A DNA stretch of 64,000 bases from Acinetobacter sp. Ac_5812. Lineage in GTDB: Bacteria > Pseudomonadota > Gammaproteobacteria > Pseudomonadales > Moraxellaceae. Shown piece after piece: positions 45,107 through 54,963 of the stretch. Both the position numbers and the translations under genes were made by a program. Position 1 is the first letter of the stretch; each line of letters begins with the position of its first letter. Below the pieces are notes generated by a model that saw nothing but the letters and a program-made list of their open reading frames with translations, had not been told where the DNA came from and did no database searches. The stretch lies in assembly GCF_013072695.1 (NCBI RefSeq), contig NZ_LXUK01000026.1, positions 1-64,000 on the forward strand. The letters run 5' to 3'.

Positions 45107-45796
45107 TTAAGGCGCTTTAAAATTCAATTGGATTTTATAAGTGTTCAAGACATCTGCTATAACAGTACCTTCAGGGATCTCAATCTTATCCCCTACTTTG
45201 TATGTGTTCACAAATTGCCAAAACACCGCTTTTTCTTGTGGATCTAAACGAGAAAGGATGTATAGATAAGCAGATTCAAGCTGTTGTTGGCTTGCATAGC
45301 TATCTACTGATACTACTGGCGTAGTTGCGAAGTTATAGTTCAATTCATCAAGAAGAGCTTCATATACAGTCGTACTTGCATACTTGCTGTATTTACCCTT
45401 GTTTTCAGGAACCGTATAGCCGTGGTTGTAATTGATCATACGAGCAACGTAACTGGCCAATAGTTCCGAGTTTTTAGGGTTTTGCTGTAAATAGTCTTCC
45501 AGCTTGGATTTATCAGCTTCGTGCGCCGTTAAAACCACTTCCCCGTTATTAATAACATTCAAGTTAAGTTTAATGCTCTTAATTTTACGAGGCGGTTGTT
45601 CAAATTCCGCACCATTAAAGCGATGTTTAACATTGATATAGTATTGTTCAATTGCATTCGCTTTAACTAAGGGAATTGGTGAAGATGATACAATTGGAGT
45701 TTGTGAGACTTTAACGGTTGTGTTGTTGGCATAGAGGTGTGCTGATAGCGAGATTGTACCAATCAGTAAAGCTAAAGTACGTTTATTAAATACCAT
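45107..45796 (-). CDS. Predicted secreted protein, unknown
   Basis: The 229-residue protein has a signal peptide (LALLIGTISLSAHLYA). The mature part has no recognised domain. The C-terminal KVGDKIEIPEGTVIADVL could be a beta-rich region. Low similarity in style to the periplasmic protein at 37677 is noted but not established. Confidence 0.62.
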   Translation of the reverse strand: MVFNKRTLALLIGTISLSAHLYANNTTVKVSQTPIVSSSPIPLVKANAIEQYYINVKHRFNGAEFEQPPRKIKSIKLNLNVINNGEVVLTAHEADKSKLEDYLQQNPKNSELLASYVARMINYNHGYTVPENKGKYSKYASTTVYEALLDELNYNFATTPVVSVDSYASQQQLESAYLYILSRLDPQEKAVFWQFVNTYKVGDKIEIPEGTVIADVLNTYKIQLNFKAP

Positions 45797-46014
45797 TTTA
45801 AACTTTTCCAGTGAAATAGTCGGTGTTATTTGTGAGAACCAGTTTTACTTTTAAAACTACTTCTAAGCTGTCTTTACAAGATTATACTATTTTTAACATT
45901 GCATCACTAATAGTCCTTAAACATTTTTAGTTAATTCGTATCAATCACCGTTAAAACTATCTAATATGTTTAAGAAGTTTAAGCACCCTTTAAAATTTGT
46001 TGTGTATTAGGTTT

Positions 46015-46533
46015 ATGGAAACGATTTTAAATTCCTTTTTGTTAAAGTCCATAATTTATTCATTATTGTTTTATATAGTGTATAAGTTTGTTTTTGCTTT
46101 ATGTGGCGTATTTCGCAAACCTAAAACTAAAGCCAAAAAGAATTCAAAAAAAGGCTATCGTAAGCCTCAAAAGAATCAGGAGCTTGTATCTAAAAAAGTC
46201 CTTACAAAAGACGAGATTATAATGCTTGATGCACTAGAACAGGTCATTCCATCACGCAACATTTTGGTGCAAGTAAGCATGAGTGCTTTTATGACCACGC
46301 AAAACATAAGTACCCGAAATCAGTTTTCTAGGCTTTACGTGGACTATTTGATTGTTGATGAAGACTACAATCCTATATTATCTATTGAGCTTGATGGGCA
46401 TTATCATAAATATACCCAGGATAAAGATAAAAGGCGTGACGAGCTTTTGAAGAGTGCTGGCATTCCTGTCATTAGGTTTAAGGAAATTCCCGACATAAAA
46501 GTTATAAGAAAAACCATTTCAAGGTATATTTAG
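46015..46533 (+). CDS. DUF2726-type protein with membrane anchor
   Basis: The 172-residue protein, from ATG 46015, has one N-terminal hydrophobic segment (SIIYSLLFYIVYKFVFALCG) and a lysine-rich linker. A DUF2726 domain follows (LYVDYLIVDEDYNPILSIEL, then DKDKRRDELLKSAGIPVIRF). The domain resembles restriction-endonuclease-like folds with D and E-x-D-type residues. A nuclease role is inferred. Confidence 0.75.
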   Translation: METILNSFLLKSIIYSLLFYIVYKFVFALCGVFRKPKTKAKKNSKKGYRKPQKNQELVSKKVLTKDEIIMLDALEQVIPSRNILVQVSMSAFMTTQNISTRNQFSRLYVDYLIVDEDYNPILSIELDGHYHKYTQDKDKRRDELLKSAGIPVIRFKEIPDIKVIRKTISRYI

Positions 46534-46644
46534 GTATAAATACGATTAACTCTAATTGATTTTAATAATGTAAATGTGTAAAAATGGTTTTGTCGTAAGA
46601 GATATTTTGAATTAATTTTCAAATATATTTCTAAAGGTTTAATC

Positions 46645-47106
46645 ATGAACAACTTAACTCGCAATACTGGAACTAATGACATGTTAAATGTATCAAAACC
46701 AGAAAATGTTGCTCAAATGTCACCTGTTGAACTTCAGAATTATATTGAAGAACTTCAACAACAACTAGTCGTTAAAGAAAATAAAGCTTTTCACGATGCT
46801 GTTAGTGCCATTAATGCAATCATTTCAGAAAAAATTACTGCCGATGGTGTTGTGGACATCCATACACTTAGTGAATATCTAAAAAACAACCACATTGATA
46901 CCACAAAAGTTGAGCCTGTAAGACGTCAAAAACGTAAGCTTACGCATGAATGGGTTCACCGTGAAAACAACAGCTTACGTTGGGCTGGTCGCGGTCAAGT
47001 AATTAAATGGTTACGTGAAGAAATGATTGAAAAGGGTTTAGATCCTTCAGATAAAGAAGCTGTACGTAGTTATTGCGAACAAAATCTAGACCTTAAAGAG
47101 ATTTAA
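46645..47106 (+). CDS. H-NS-like nucleoid protein
   Basis: The 153-residue protein has an N-terminal coiled coil (SPVELQNYIEELQQQLVVKE). The C-terminal region matches the H-NS DNA-binding loop (LRWAGRGQVIKWLREEM, compare the W-x-G-R-G-x2-P-x-W motif). Plasmid H-NS relatives silence AT-rich acquired genes and reduce fitness cost. A terminator follows closely. Confidence 0.75.
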   Translation: MNNLTRNTGTNDMLNVSKPENVAQMSPVELQNYIEELQQQLVVKENKAFHDAVSAINAIISEKITADGVVDIHTLSEYLKNNHIDTTKVEPVRRQKRKLTHEWVHRENNSLRWAGRGQVIKWLREEMIEKGLDPSDKEAVRSYCEQNLDLKEI

Positions 47107-47121
47107 TCTTTAAAACTAGTG

Positions 47122-47149
47122 AAACCACCGTAAAAGGTGGTTTTTTTTT
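47122..47149 (+). terminator. Intrinsic terminator after the H-NS-like gene
   Basis: AAACCACC and GGTGGTTT form the stem with a 6-nt loop, followed by a run of T. Confidence 0.85.
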
Positions 47150-47222
47150 GCCATTATATAGTGTCGTTAAGCGATACCCTATTCTATTAGCTTTCAGCCG
47201 ATAACAAGAAAATTTGCAATTG

Positions 47223-47237
47223 GTATATACTTAAACC
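47223..47237 (+). promoter_or_regulatory. Shared upstream motif GTATATACTTAAACC
   Basis: The 15 bases recur exactly, in the same orientation relative to the gene, upstream of the topoisomerase (53945-53959, minus strand). A related GGTATATAC occurs at 47284-47292. The motif may be a promoter element or operator of a replicon-wide regulator. Confidence 0.5.
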
Positions 47238-47348
47238 GTTTTTATAAAGGTCACGTTATACAACGGACTAGTTTTAGTTAAATTTTGGTATATACATTAT
47301 AAGTATATGTGACTATACCTTTGCTTATGTTTCGCTGGAGGCGATTAA

Positions 47349-47678
47349 ATGTCATTCAAAACTCTATTATTAACTGGCTTATTATCTGTAGGTTTGGTTT
47401 TAGTTGGTTGTAGTAAAAAAGAAGAATCAACATCTCAATCAAAACCTATTCAACCAGATGAACAAATTGACAAAGTAGATCCATCTGCAGACCTACAAGC
47501 AGCGCGTGAAGCTTATGTCGATAATGAAAAACCTTCAAAAGTTGAGGGCCACGATTTTGATGCACATCAAAAAACTGCAGAACAAAATCCACCAAAAGAG
47601 GACGAGCAAAATGATATGTCTTCTATGCTGAACGCTGCAGCTGCAGATGCTCAAAAACAAGCAGATCAAAACAAATAA
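47349..47678 (+). CDS. Small lipoprotein, charged
   Basis: The 109-residue protein has a lipobox (LSVGLVLVGC). The mature part is strongly charged and proline/glutamine rich (KPIQPDEQIDKVDPSADLQA) and probably disordered. The function is unknown. The upstream region contains two GGTATATAC motifs. Confidence 0.68.
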   Translation: MSFKTLLLTGLLSVGLVLVGCSKKEESTSQSKPIQPDEQIDKVDPSADLQAAREAYVDNEKPSKVEGHDFDAHQKTAEQNPPKEDEQNDMSSMLNAAAADAQKQADQNK

Positions 47679-47703
47679 CAGCACATAAGCTTGGTACATC
47701 TTT

Positions 47704-47730
47704 AAAGGGGATTCGTTATCCCCTTTTTTA
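47704..47730 (+). terminator. Intrinsic terminator
   Basis: AAAGGGGAT and ATCCCCTTT form a stem with a 5-nt loop and T-run, downstream of the lipoprotein gene. Confidence 0.85.
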
Positions 47731-47879
47731 ATGCGCCTTTAAAATACTTTTTAAATTCCCTTATTAAAACTTAACTAAAACAGTGATTCATTTTAACTAA
47801 AAAAACTTTATACCCCACGACTTAGTTATAATTAACCAGTTAAAACGTAATTAGATAAATGCGTTAAGGAGTATTAAAA

Positions 47880-49688
47880 ATGGCATATGAATATAACTCG
47901 CAAGATAAGCGGTTTGAATTCCCTAATCCCTACCGAATAGAAAACATTTTTAAAGTGATCGGTGCCATCGTTTTTATGCTGGCTGGCCTAAGCTTAATTT
48001 TCAGTGCAAAAGGTCTATTCAGTAACGGTGTATTTGTTGCACTACCACCGCTTATAGTTGGTCTAGCAATGTTCAGTTATGGCGCTCTACTGCTGACCAC
48101 AGGCTTATCAAACCTAAAGTTCTACTTTGGTCGTGATCAACCAGCCGGACTTGCACAGGAGTTATCCATTCAAGAAACTGGTGCTTATCCTGGTGCAACC
48201 GATATTAAAGAGATCCTACGCCAAAGCGCTTTGATTTATGAAGAACCAAAAGGCTCAGTGAACGGGATTCTATATTCACTGTTCCCTAATCTTATTTTTT
48301 CGCCATTATTCATCCGTAACGCTGCAGAAGCTCAATTTCAAAATGCGATTGTTTTTCTGATTACCTTAGTGAGTGCTCTAATCGCGTATGTGGGTGCATC
48401 ACCCAATACAGGTGCTTGGCTTGGGATTGTTTACAACGCCATTATTTTGATTGTTTTATTGCGTCCTATGGCTAATCCGAACTCAGGTGCACAAGAAATT
48501 GGTTTATCTAAAGTCATTGGTTTGGTTTTAGTCGCCATTCTTGGACCTGTATTGGTTCCTATCCTTACCCAACATGCAGTTGCACCTATTTGGTTGCCAA
48601 GCATGGATAAAGCAATTTTTACGTTAATTGCAGCGCTGATTGCGATTGCGATATTCTTCTTGGCCGTGATTGCTCAAATGGTAAAACAGCCACCACAAGC
48701 CAGTGCTGGAGTCGTTCAGGATAGTTTGAGTATGAATTGCCAACCAATGCAATTGTTTGATGAACTTGAACGCCATCTACAAAAGAATTGGGAAAGTGCT
48801 ATTCCTAACAGAATCTATTCACGCCAGTTGCCAGTTATCAACTCTCGCAGTAAAAACGGTGCTTTTGAGGGTGAGATCTTAGAAGAAACTCAACCAGTGC
48901 CAATCAATACCCTTCGTGATATGACATTGAGCTCATGCTTCAAAGAAGAAAAGTATCGCTGGTTAGCCATCCTCAATAGTTTTGGATTGTTAAGTTTTAT
49001 TGCTTCAGTCGTATTAATGACTATTTTTGCCAAAGGTCTATATAACGGAAGCTATCTGGATTTTAGCGACTTCACTTATGGTTTCTTTGGTGTATCGATG
49101 TGGATCTTAGGGAAGTTTTGTTTTGAGCACGGTAATTACCTATGGAGCCGTTTTGACTTTGTATCAAAACTAATATGGGTTGAGGCTAAAGGTAGCTATC
49201 AATTGTCTCAAATGAACTTTGGCCGTTACCTTGACGACAGCGTGAAATCACAAAAAGAAGTCATCAATGTTGAAACCATGACGTTACGTGTCTGGTACGC
49301 TGAAATTAGCACAACGACCTTCGGTAAATATCAAAACCGTGCGATCTTGAGCATGACTGCTTGTACTGATGATGCTGTTGTACTGAAAGAGCATTTAGCC
49401 GACTTTGCCAAAAGCCAAAGCATTGTGGTTGCCCCAACGTCTGAAGTAGATATTAACCGCATGTCATCTATGAACCAGATGAATAGCGCAATCAATAAAA
49501 GCTCACCAAGAACACATGGTACACATCTTGGATTGATGAATAACCCTGAAACACACAGTCAGGATCTATCAGATCAAGTACCCGTGATCATCAAACCGAA
49601 AAAGAATATGTTTTGTGTGAAATGTGGTGAACCACTTCAGGACAATATGCTGTTTTGCCCTCAGTGTGGTACCAAAATAGAAAGTTAA
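47880..49688 (+). CDS. Polytopic membrane protein with C-terminal zinc ribbon
   Basis: The 602-residue protein has hydrophobic segments at about 23-75, 150-265 and 365-420. A cytoplasmic-looking domain follows, and the extreme C-terminus is a zinc ribbon (MFCVKCGEPLQDNMLFCPQC). No family is recognised. A Shine-Dalgarno (AAGGAG) precedes the start. A role in a secretion or conjugation apparatus is possible, but I see no supporting neighbour. Confidence 0.65.
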   Translation: MAYEYNSQDKRFEFPNPYRIENIFKVIGAIVFMLAGLSLIFSAKGLFSNGVFVALPPLIVGLAMFSYGALLLTTGLSNLKFYFGRDQPAGLAQELSIQETGAYPGATDIKEILRQSALIYEEPKGSVNGILYSLFPNLIFSPLFIRNAAEAQFQNAIVFLITLVSALIAYVGASPNTGAWLGIVYNAIILIVLLRPMANPNSGAQEIGLSKVIGLVLVAILGPVLVPILTQHAVAPIWLPSMDKAIFTLIAALIAIAIFFLAVIAQMVKQPPQASAGVVQDSLSMNCQPMQLFDELERHLQKNWESAIPNRIYSRQLPVINSRSKNGAFEGEILEETQPVPINTLRDMTLSSCFKEEKYRWLAILNSFGLLSFIASVVLMTIFAKGLYNGSYLDFSDFTYGFFGVSMWILGKFCFEHGNYLWSRFDFVSKLIWVEAKGSYQLSQMNFGRYLDDSVKSQKEVINVETMTLRVWYAEISTTTFGKYQNRAILSMTACTDDAVVLKEHLADFAKSQSIVVAPTSEVDINRMSSMNQMNSAINKSSPRTHGTHLGLMNNPETHSQDLSDQVPVIIKPKKNMFCVKCGEPLQDNMLFCPQCGTKIES

Positions 49689-49768
49689 TCGTTAAAGAAA
49701 ATAAAGGAATGGATTACGAATGTGGTCCATTTTTTTTTGACATCAAAAAAATAATTAGAGCTCTAATA

Positions 49769-50002
49769 TTAAGAGTTTAATTGAGCGTTGACATATTCTT
49801 CGACAGAAAATCCCTTTACGCCAGTTTCTATAAGTGCATGCACAAAGTCTGAGAACGTCACTGGAATGTACCCTACTTTGAATAGTGCCTCATTCAACTC
49901 TTTGTACTTCAGAAAAACTTCTTCTTTATGTTTTTTCTTCAGCTTAAACGTGGACGGCAAATCTGCCACTTGCAGATCTTGAATTTTGGTTGGGTTGTTC
50001 AT
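49769..50002 (-). CDS. Small hypothetical protein
   Basis: The 77-residue protein (IPVTFSDFVHALIETGVKGF) looks like a short helical protein, possibly ribbon-helix-helix-like. GGGT lies upstream of the start. The function is unknown. Confidence 0.5.
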   Translation of the reverse strand: MNNPTKIQDLQVADLPSTFKLKKKHKEEVFLKYKELNEALFKVGYIPVTFSDFVHALIETGVKGFSVEEYVNAQLNS

Positions 50003-50197
50003 AGCGTACCCGGTTGCTTAAAAGTTGCGAAATTAAACTATTGTAATGTGAAAATTAAAAAATGCAGAATAAATCTGCATTTTATTGTTTCATTTTTTTA
50101 AGATCTATTTGATAAACAGATGCTTAAATTAGTATTCTCAACCAAAAGCCAATTAATAGCGGATTAACCAAAATCAATCCGTTTCTTATTAGTATGT

Positions 50198-51205
50198 TTA
50201 ATGTGTTGCTACTGGCGTACCAAATGCATCAGGATGTTGTGGTTGTTCACCACCACTTTGTTGAGCTTGACCAGGTTGACCAGGTTGACCAGCTGGAGCA
50301 GTTGTCTTACGTGCAGCTAAGTCCTTCATGATGTCTTGACAAGACATGCCCCCTGTTTCGTATAAGTTGTACGCAACAGGATCTTTTTTAGGATCTGGCG
50401 GTACACACTCCAATTCAGGTTCACTAGCAGTTGCAGAATCGGCATTCATTTTGTCCAGTTCGGTAGTAATCAATGTCAGATCGATGTCACTTGGCGTAAT
50501 TGGACGACTGCTGATCTGCAAGCGATAAGTCATAGACGGCGTTAGTAGCGCATATAGTTCGCGGATCTGATTGGCCATAAGCGCAGGATTTTTCATTACG
50601 ATTTTTTGGCATAAGAAAAGGTGCACGTTGTTCGGGCTACAAACACTTCCTTTACGCTGACTTGATTGTGGGTTTTGGGCATCCACTTTCAAGGGGTAGA
50701 CTTCAATGTAAACTTCATACGGCGTATCTGGCTGAAATTGGAAGTTCTGCAAACTAGCAACGACAGTTGAATACGGTTCTGACGTATCTTGTGCATGACA
50801 GAATACTTGTGGTGCGTTACAGTCAAAGTTACGACTAATACGGTCGATAATTTCATTGCGCTGAGCAGCCAATTTCATACTTTCTTCTTTTACTCGTCTT
50901 GCAACTTCACTCTGCAGTCGAGCTTCAAGTTCAACATCGCTTTGTTGTGGACGTTCAACTTCGATGTTTTGATTGCCAAAAATAACCACAGCAAATAACA
51001 AAAAGAAAAGAACACCACCGCCAATCAAGATTAGCTTTTTATGATTAGCAACAAAGTTTTCATCAATGTTTACTTTTTTGCCCTTCTTTGCTGTCTTGGC
51101 TGGCTGTTCAGGCTCACTTACATGTTCATCATCGGGTTGGATTTTGATCGCTTCTTCAGCTTCCTTCCCGATGTTGTCCATATCATCTGGTTCGTGATTA
51201 CTCAT
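50198..51205 (-). CDS. Bitopic membrane protein, unknown
   Basis: The 335-residue protein has an acidic N-terminal cytoplasmic part and one transmembrane segment (LILIGGGVLFFLLFAVVIFG, about 54-73). A short coiled coil and a periplasmic domain with several cysteines follow (NFDCNAPQVFCHAQDT). The tail is proline/glutamine-rich (PAGQPGQPGQAQQSGGEQPQ). It starts 16 bases after the topoisomerase stop and is probably co-transcribed with it. The architecture recalls VirB10-like or IcmE/DotG-type secretion proteins, but that is only a suggestion. Confidence 0.6.
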   Translation of the reverse strand: MSNHEPDDMDNIGKEAEEAIKIQPDDEHVSEPEQPAKTAKKGKKVNIDENFVANHKKLILIGGGVLFFLLFAVVIFGNQNIEVERPQQSDVELEARLQSEVARRVKEESMKLAAQRNEIIDRISRNFDCNAPQVFCHAQDTSEPYSTVVASLQNFQFQPDTPYEVYIEVYPLKVDAQNPQSSQRKGSVCSPNNVHLFLCQKIVMKNPALMANQIRELYALLTPSMTYRLQISSRPITPSDIDLTLITTELDKMNADSATASEPELECVPPDPKKDPVAYNLYETGGMSCQDIMKDLAARKTTAPAGQPGQPGQAQQSGGEQPQHPDAFGTPVATH

Positions 51206-51221
51206 TTATTCACCTATTCAA

Positions 51222-53885
51222 TTATTTACTTGATTTAGCTTTTGTAGAGGTCGATTTAGACTTGGCTTTCTTTTTGCCACGTTGAACTGGCTCACCGTTG
51301 TTGTCGTATCCACTTGCACCACAGCTAAAGCAATCCCATTTATACTTACGTTCACCACGTAAATTAAATGCAGACTGAATCATGGTCTGGCCACACTCAA
51401 AACACTTGGCTTCGTTGCCAGTGCGAGATTTTGTAAGTTGGGTATCTGGTGATCCATCTGGCAATATGTCGAAATAACGTTTACATGATGCAGCTTCACA
51501 ACTGTATCGCTCTTCGTAAACACCAGGTTCTTTGCGGTACTTGGTATGTACAAGAGGCTTTTTACAGATACATGGATACTCTGTTTTGGTCACTTGGAAT
51601 CTTGGCTCGTAGTTAGGACTACCATCAGGGAACACCTCTAATGGACCCGACTTACATTTTTTGCCTTTCAGGTTTGGATTGGATTTTTCACAAGAAAAGA
51701 AGTGATACGGCTTACCTGAAGAAGTTGAAATACCTTTTAACTCACGCAACCAACCGCCACACCCTTCAAGCTGACATTTGTATGTATGGTTACGGCGATA
51801 TTCGTCAAAATCAGGAACCAAGTTACCGCTTTCGTCATTTGTAGAACGGTATGTTTCTTTACAGGTGCCATCTACGAACGCACGTTGAGAGCACTCAAAA
51901 AATACAGATTTATCAGTTGTAACCTGAGTCAGTGATTTGCCACATAAACATAAATGAGCAGTTGGCTCACGTACAGTTGGCTTACCCGGTTCATCTTTAC
52001 CATCAACATTTCTGTTTGGCGCTGAACTTTTGCATGAATTACATGACCAGTAGACCGATGTTGTTTTGTCGCGATTGGTACCGATTTTCGGCAACATGCG
52101 TCCGTCATCACAGTTTTTACATTTGTAGACAGGGAATGAATCAAGCCAATGTTTTGAGAACTGTCCTAATTCACTTTCAATCCCTAAATGGAACTTTTGG
52201 AGTTCTTGTTTGTAATCGGCATCACCAGTAGCGATTAGATCCAGTGTTTCTTCAATTTCTTTGGTGTAAAGCGGATCTGCAAAACTAAACTTACCTCTAA
52301 TGTTTTGAATCAACTTCAATCCATGCGGTGTAACTTCAATTTTCTTTTTAACAAGCTTGATATAGCCGTGCTTGATTAACCGTTCAAAGATTGATTGGTA
52401 AGTACTAGGACGACCAATTCCTTTTTTCTCAAGTAATTTGACCAATGATGGTACGGTGTAGCGTGAACGTGGTTTGGTTTTGGTCGCGATAACTTTACCA
52501 GCAATAACATTGTGGTTTTGACCGACTTCAATATCTATAGGTAGCGTATGTTCAGGTTCTTTTTCTGAATCTTCTTCACCGTCCACGTATTCAAGTGCAT
52601 TTTCATCAATACTGTAGGTCTTTAATAAGCCCAACCAGCCATCTTCTTTTAAGATACGGCTAGAAGCTTTGAATTCAGCATCTTTAGTAATGCTTTCACC
52701 ATCTACATTGAGAGTGACATCTTTATAGACACCTATAACGGATTTAACTTCGTATTCAGCTGGAGCCATTTGCGATGCAACAGTACGCAACCAGATTAGA
52801 CGGTATAGATCCTTTTGAACTTGGTCCTTACCAGCTTCAAAGGTAAAGAAGTCACTAGGACGAATACATTCATGTGCTTCTTGAGCACCATCGCGAGATT
52901 TGGTTTTATTGCCGATAATCGCAATGCCCTCTCTCTCACCAAAAGCTTCTAGAGCTTGCATCCCCTCAGGCGAAATTACAGCAGCATCAGTACGATGGTA
53001 AGTGATATAACCACCTTCATATAACTTTTGCGCTGCTTCCATAGTTTGTTTTAGATCCAAACCAAGACGCGCTGCAGCTGCAGCTTGCAGATCAACAGTA
53101 ATAAACGGCGCTGGAGCACTACGGAAAGATGGCTTAGTTTCAACACTGGTAATGGTTAAGTCTTTTTTATCAATTTCGCTTTGTAGACGGGTAATTGAAG
53201 CTTTATCTAACCACTGGTTATTGTGCACATCCTTCATTTCAGGATTAAGCCACTTAGAAAAATCCCATTTCGCAGCCCAACCTTGTTTTAGAGTTACTTC
53301 AAGGTTGTAATGTTCATGTGATTTGAAGTTTTTCAGTAGATCTTCTAAATCACCAAGCACAACGAGTACGGCAGATTGAACACGGCCAACAGGAAATTTG
53401 CCTTTTAAAATATTTGAAATTGGCTCATACAAGTAAAAACCGATCATACGGTCAAGGAAACGGCGTGTTTCTTGAGATGCCACCATACCTTGATCCAGCT
53501 CTTCACCATTTTGAAGTGCATTAGCGATCGTAGTTTTATCAATAGCGTTATATTTGACGCGAATATACTGATCGTCAGATAAGTTCAGGATACGTTTTAA
53601 GTGATATGCAATGGCTTCACCTTCACGGTCCAAGTCAGTTGCGAGGAAAACCGTATCTGCATTTTTAGCAGCCTGTCTTAATTCTTGAACAACGCGTGTT
53701 TTATTTTGAGATATTTCGTATTTAGGAACAAAGGCTGGATATGAGAAACCGATCTCATGATTAGGTAAATCACATACATGGCCAACTGAAGCGCGTACAA
53801 CGAATTCGTGCGGATACAGGTCATCCAAGATATGTTGAATTTTTTCGACCTTTCCGGGTGACTCTACTATGAACAAACTACTCAT
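51222..53885 (-). CDS. topA: Type IA DNA topoisomerase
   Basis: The 887-residue enzyme relaxes negative supercoils. The TOPRIM domain is at the start (LFIVESPGKVEKIQHIL, ATDLDREGEAIAYHLKR), the active-site tyrosine is Y296 in YITYHRTDA, and GRPSTYQSIFERLIKHGYI follows. From about residue 590 there are multiple C-x2-C zinc fingers (YKCKNCDDG, CNSCKS, CFECGQTM). It is a plasmid-type copy; chromosomal TopA is usually encoded elsewhere. Plasmid topoisomerases commonly serve conjugation or replication. A GTATATACTTAAACC motif lies 60 bases upstream. Confidence 0.93.
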   Translation of the reverse strand: MSSLFIVESPGKVEKIQHILDDLYPHEFVVRASVGHVCDLPNHEIGFSYPAFVPKYEISQNKTRVVQELRQAAKNADTVFLATDLDREGEAIAYHLKRILNLSDDQYIRVKYNAIDKTTIANALQNGEELDQGMVASQETRRFLDRMIGFYLYEPISNILKGKFPVGRVQSAVLVVLGDLEDLLKNFKSHEHYNLEVTLKQGWAAKWDFSKWLNPEMKDVHNNQWLDKASITRLQSEIDKKDLTITSVETKPSFRSAPAPFITVDLQAAAAARLGLDLKQTMEAAQKLYEGGYITYHRTDAAVISPEGMQALEAFGEREGIAIIGNKTKSRDGAQEAHECIRPSDFFTFEAGKDQVQKDLYRLIWLRTVASQMAPAEYEVKSVIGVYKDVTLNVDGESITKDAEFKASSRILKEDGWLGLLKTYSIDENALEYVDGEEDSEKEPEHTLPIDIEVGQNHNVIAGKVIATKTKPRSRYTVPSLVKLLEKKGIGRPSTYQSIFERLIKHGYIKLVKKKIEVTPHGLKLIQNIRGKFSFADPLYTKEIEETLDLIATGDADYKQELQKFHLGIESELGQFSKHWLDSFPVYKCKNCDDGRMLPKIGTNRDKTTSVYWSCNSCKSSAPNRNVDGKDEPGKPTVREPTAHLCLCGKSLTQVTTDKSVFFECSQRAFVDGTCKETYRSTNDESGNLVPDFDEYRRNHTYKCQLEGCGGWLRELKGISTSSGKPYHFFSCEKSNPNLKGKKCKSGPLEVFPDGSPNYEPRFQVTKTEYPCICKKPLVHTKYRKEPGVYEERYSCEAASCKRYFDILPDGSPDTQLTKSRTGNEAKCFECGQTMIQSAFNLRGERKYKWDCFSCGASGYDNNGEPVQRGKKKAKSKSTSTKAKSSK

Positions 53886-53944
53886 TAAAATTCATCCAAT
53901 TTTTAACTTTCTTTAGTAATAATTACTGAAGTTAATCTAGTAAT

Positions 53945-53959
53945 GGTTTAAGTATATAC
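53945..53959 (-). promoter_or_regulatory. Shared upstream motif of the topoisomerase operon
   Basis: On the minus strand this reads GTATATACTTAAACC, identical to 47223-47237. The surrounding 53886-54240 is otherwise an AT-rich control region without a gene. Confidence 0.5.
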
Positions 53960-54240
53960 AATTTTAAAATGTTTAAATAGGTTTAAGGGTTGATAAACAA
54001 ACACTTTTAAGGGCTTATTTCTTAATCTTTAGTTGGATGAACATTTCAAGTGGTTAAATTACTTCCTGTTTTCAATAATCTACGCGAAAAAAGACAACAA
54101 TATTTATCTAAAATTATGGGAAAAAATGGCTTAATTGCTTGAAAATGCACTGTTTAACCGTCACAAATTAAAATTCCAAAAATATTATTTAACGAATTAA
54201 TGTTGTACTATAAAGGTATCGTTTGTTTTAAGCTAAAACC

Positions 54241-54762
54241 ATGATTAAAAAACTTATAGTTTTAAGCACCTCATTGTTAATCATCGGGTGTTCGTCTACG
54301 CCACAAGAGAAACGCTTAGATCAATACCTTGAAGATACGAAAACTGATGCAAAGGAACGTAGTATTGACTGGTATTACAAACATGATTACGAGCGTAGTA
54401 ATGTTTTAAATATTTGTTATTCCATTTATATAGATTCTGCTAAGAAAGCTGGTTATTACAGCGATGATGTTAGTGATGGCCGAGAAAAGTATTTAGACGA
54501 TAGCGTACAAAAAGAAATGTACGCCTCAAATGACGAATGCAATAAGGCATATAAGGCTCAGGATATTCTAGATAACTTTGTTGCAAGCAATAGCCTTCCA
54601 CAAGAGTCTTATGAAGACAAGTTAGATCCACAACAAGAACCAAATTCAACACCAGAAGTATCACCTGAAGTACCAGAAGTGTCACCTGAAGCACCAGCAA
54701 ATGAACCAGTCGCCACAAAACCACCAACACTGGAGGAATTAACCAATGCGAATCCGCAATAA
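54241..54762 (+). CDS. Lipoprotein with proline-rich repeat tail
   Basis: The 173-residue protein has a lipobox (STSLLIIGCSS). The tyrosine-rich middle has two cysteines (NICYSIYIDSAKKAGYY). The tail repeats S-P-E-V/A-P-E-V (about residues 137-156) and probably spans the periplasm. The function is unknown. A tiny membrane protein gene follows after nine bases. Confidence 0.65.
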   Translation: MIKKLIVLSTSLLIIGCSSTPQEKRLDQYLEDTKTDAKERSIDWYYKHDYERSNVLNICYSIYIDSAKKAGYYSDDVSDGREKYLDDSVQKEMYASNDECNKAYKAQDILDNFVASNSLPQESYEDKLDPQQEPNSTPEVSPEVPEVSPEAPANEPVATKPPTLEELTNANPQ

Positions 54763-54771
54763 TGCGCTCAT

Positions 54772-54912
54772 ATGCCCAGGCCAATTTTTGATTCGATCTG
54801 CATTCTTTTTGCCCTAGCCATTTTACCTATAATAATTATTGGTATTGGCATACAGCTCAAAGAGAATTACGAGCGTAAGAAGCTCACTCAAAGCTATATG
54901 GATCAGCACTAA
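54772..54912 (+). CDS. Tiny single-pass membrane protein
   Basis: The 46-codon frame reads MPRPIFDSICILFALAILPI then a further hydrophobic stretch (IIIGIGIQLKENYERKKLTQ) and ends SYMDQH. It forms one transmembrane helix with a basic tail. No strong ribosome site is seen, but it sits between the lipoprotein gene and a terminator, which supports translation as part of that unit. Confidence 0.45.
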   Translation: MPRPIFDSICILFALAILPIIIIGIGIQLKENYERKKLTQSYMDQH

Positions 54913-54930
54913 AGAAATGCAATAGGCAAT

Positions 54931-54958
54931 AAAAAAGCAGCGAAATCGCTGCTTTTTT
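54931..54958. terminator. Bidirectional intrinsic terminator
   Basis: AAAAAAGCAGCGA and TCGCTGCTTTTTT form a 13-bp stem with a 2-nt loop, serving both strands between 54912 and 54964. Confidence 0.85.
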
Positions 54959-54963
54959 TATTT

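Noticed and set aside
54470..54784. Minus-strand 104-codon frame over the lipoprotein gene
   Set aside because: It is antisense to a convincing lipoprotein with a lipobox and repeat tail. Its valine/leucine repeats merely mirror the proline-rich codons.
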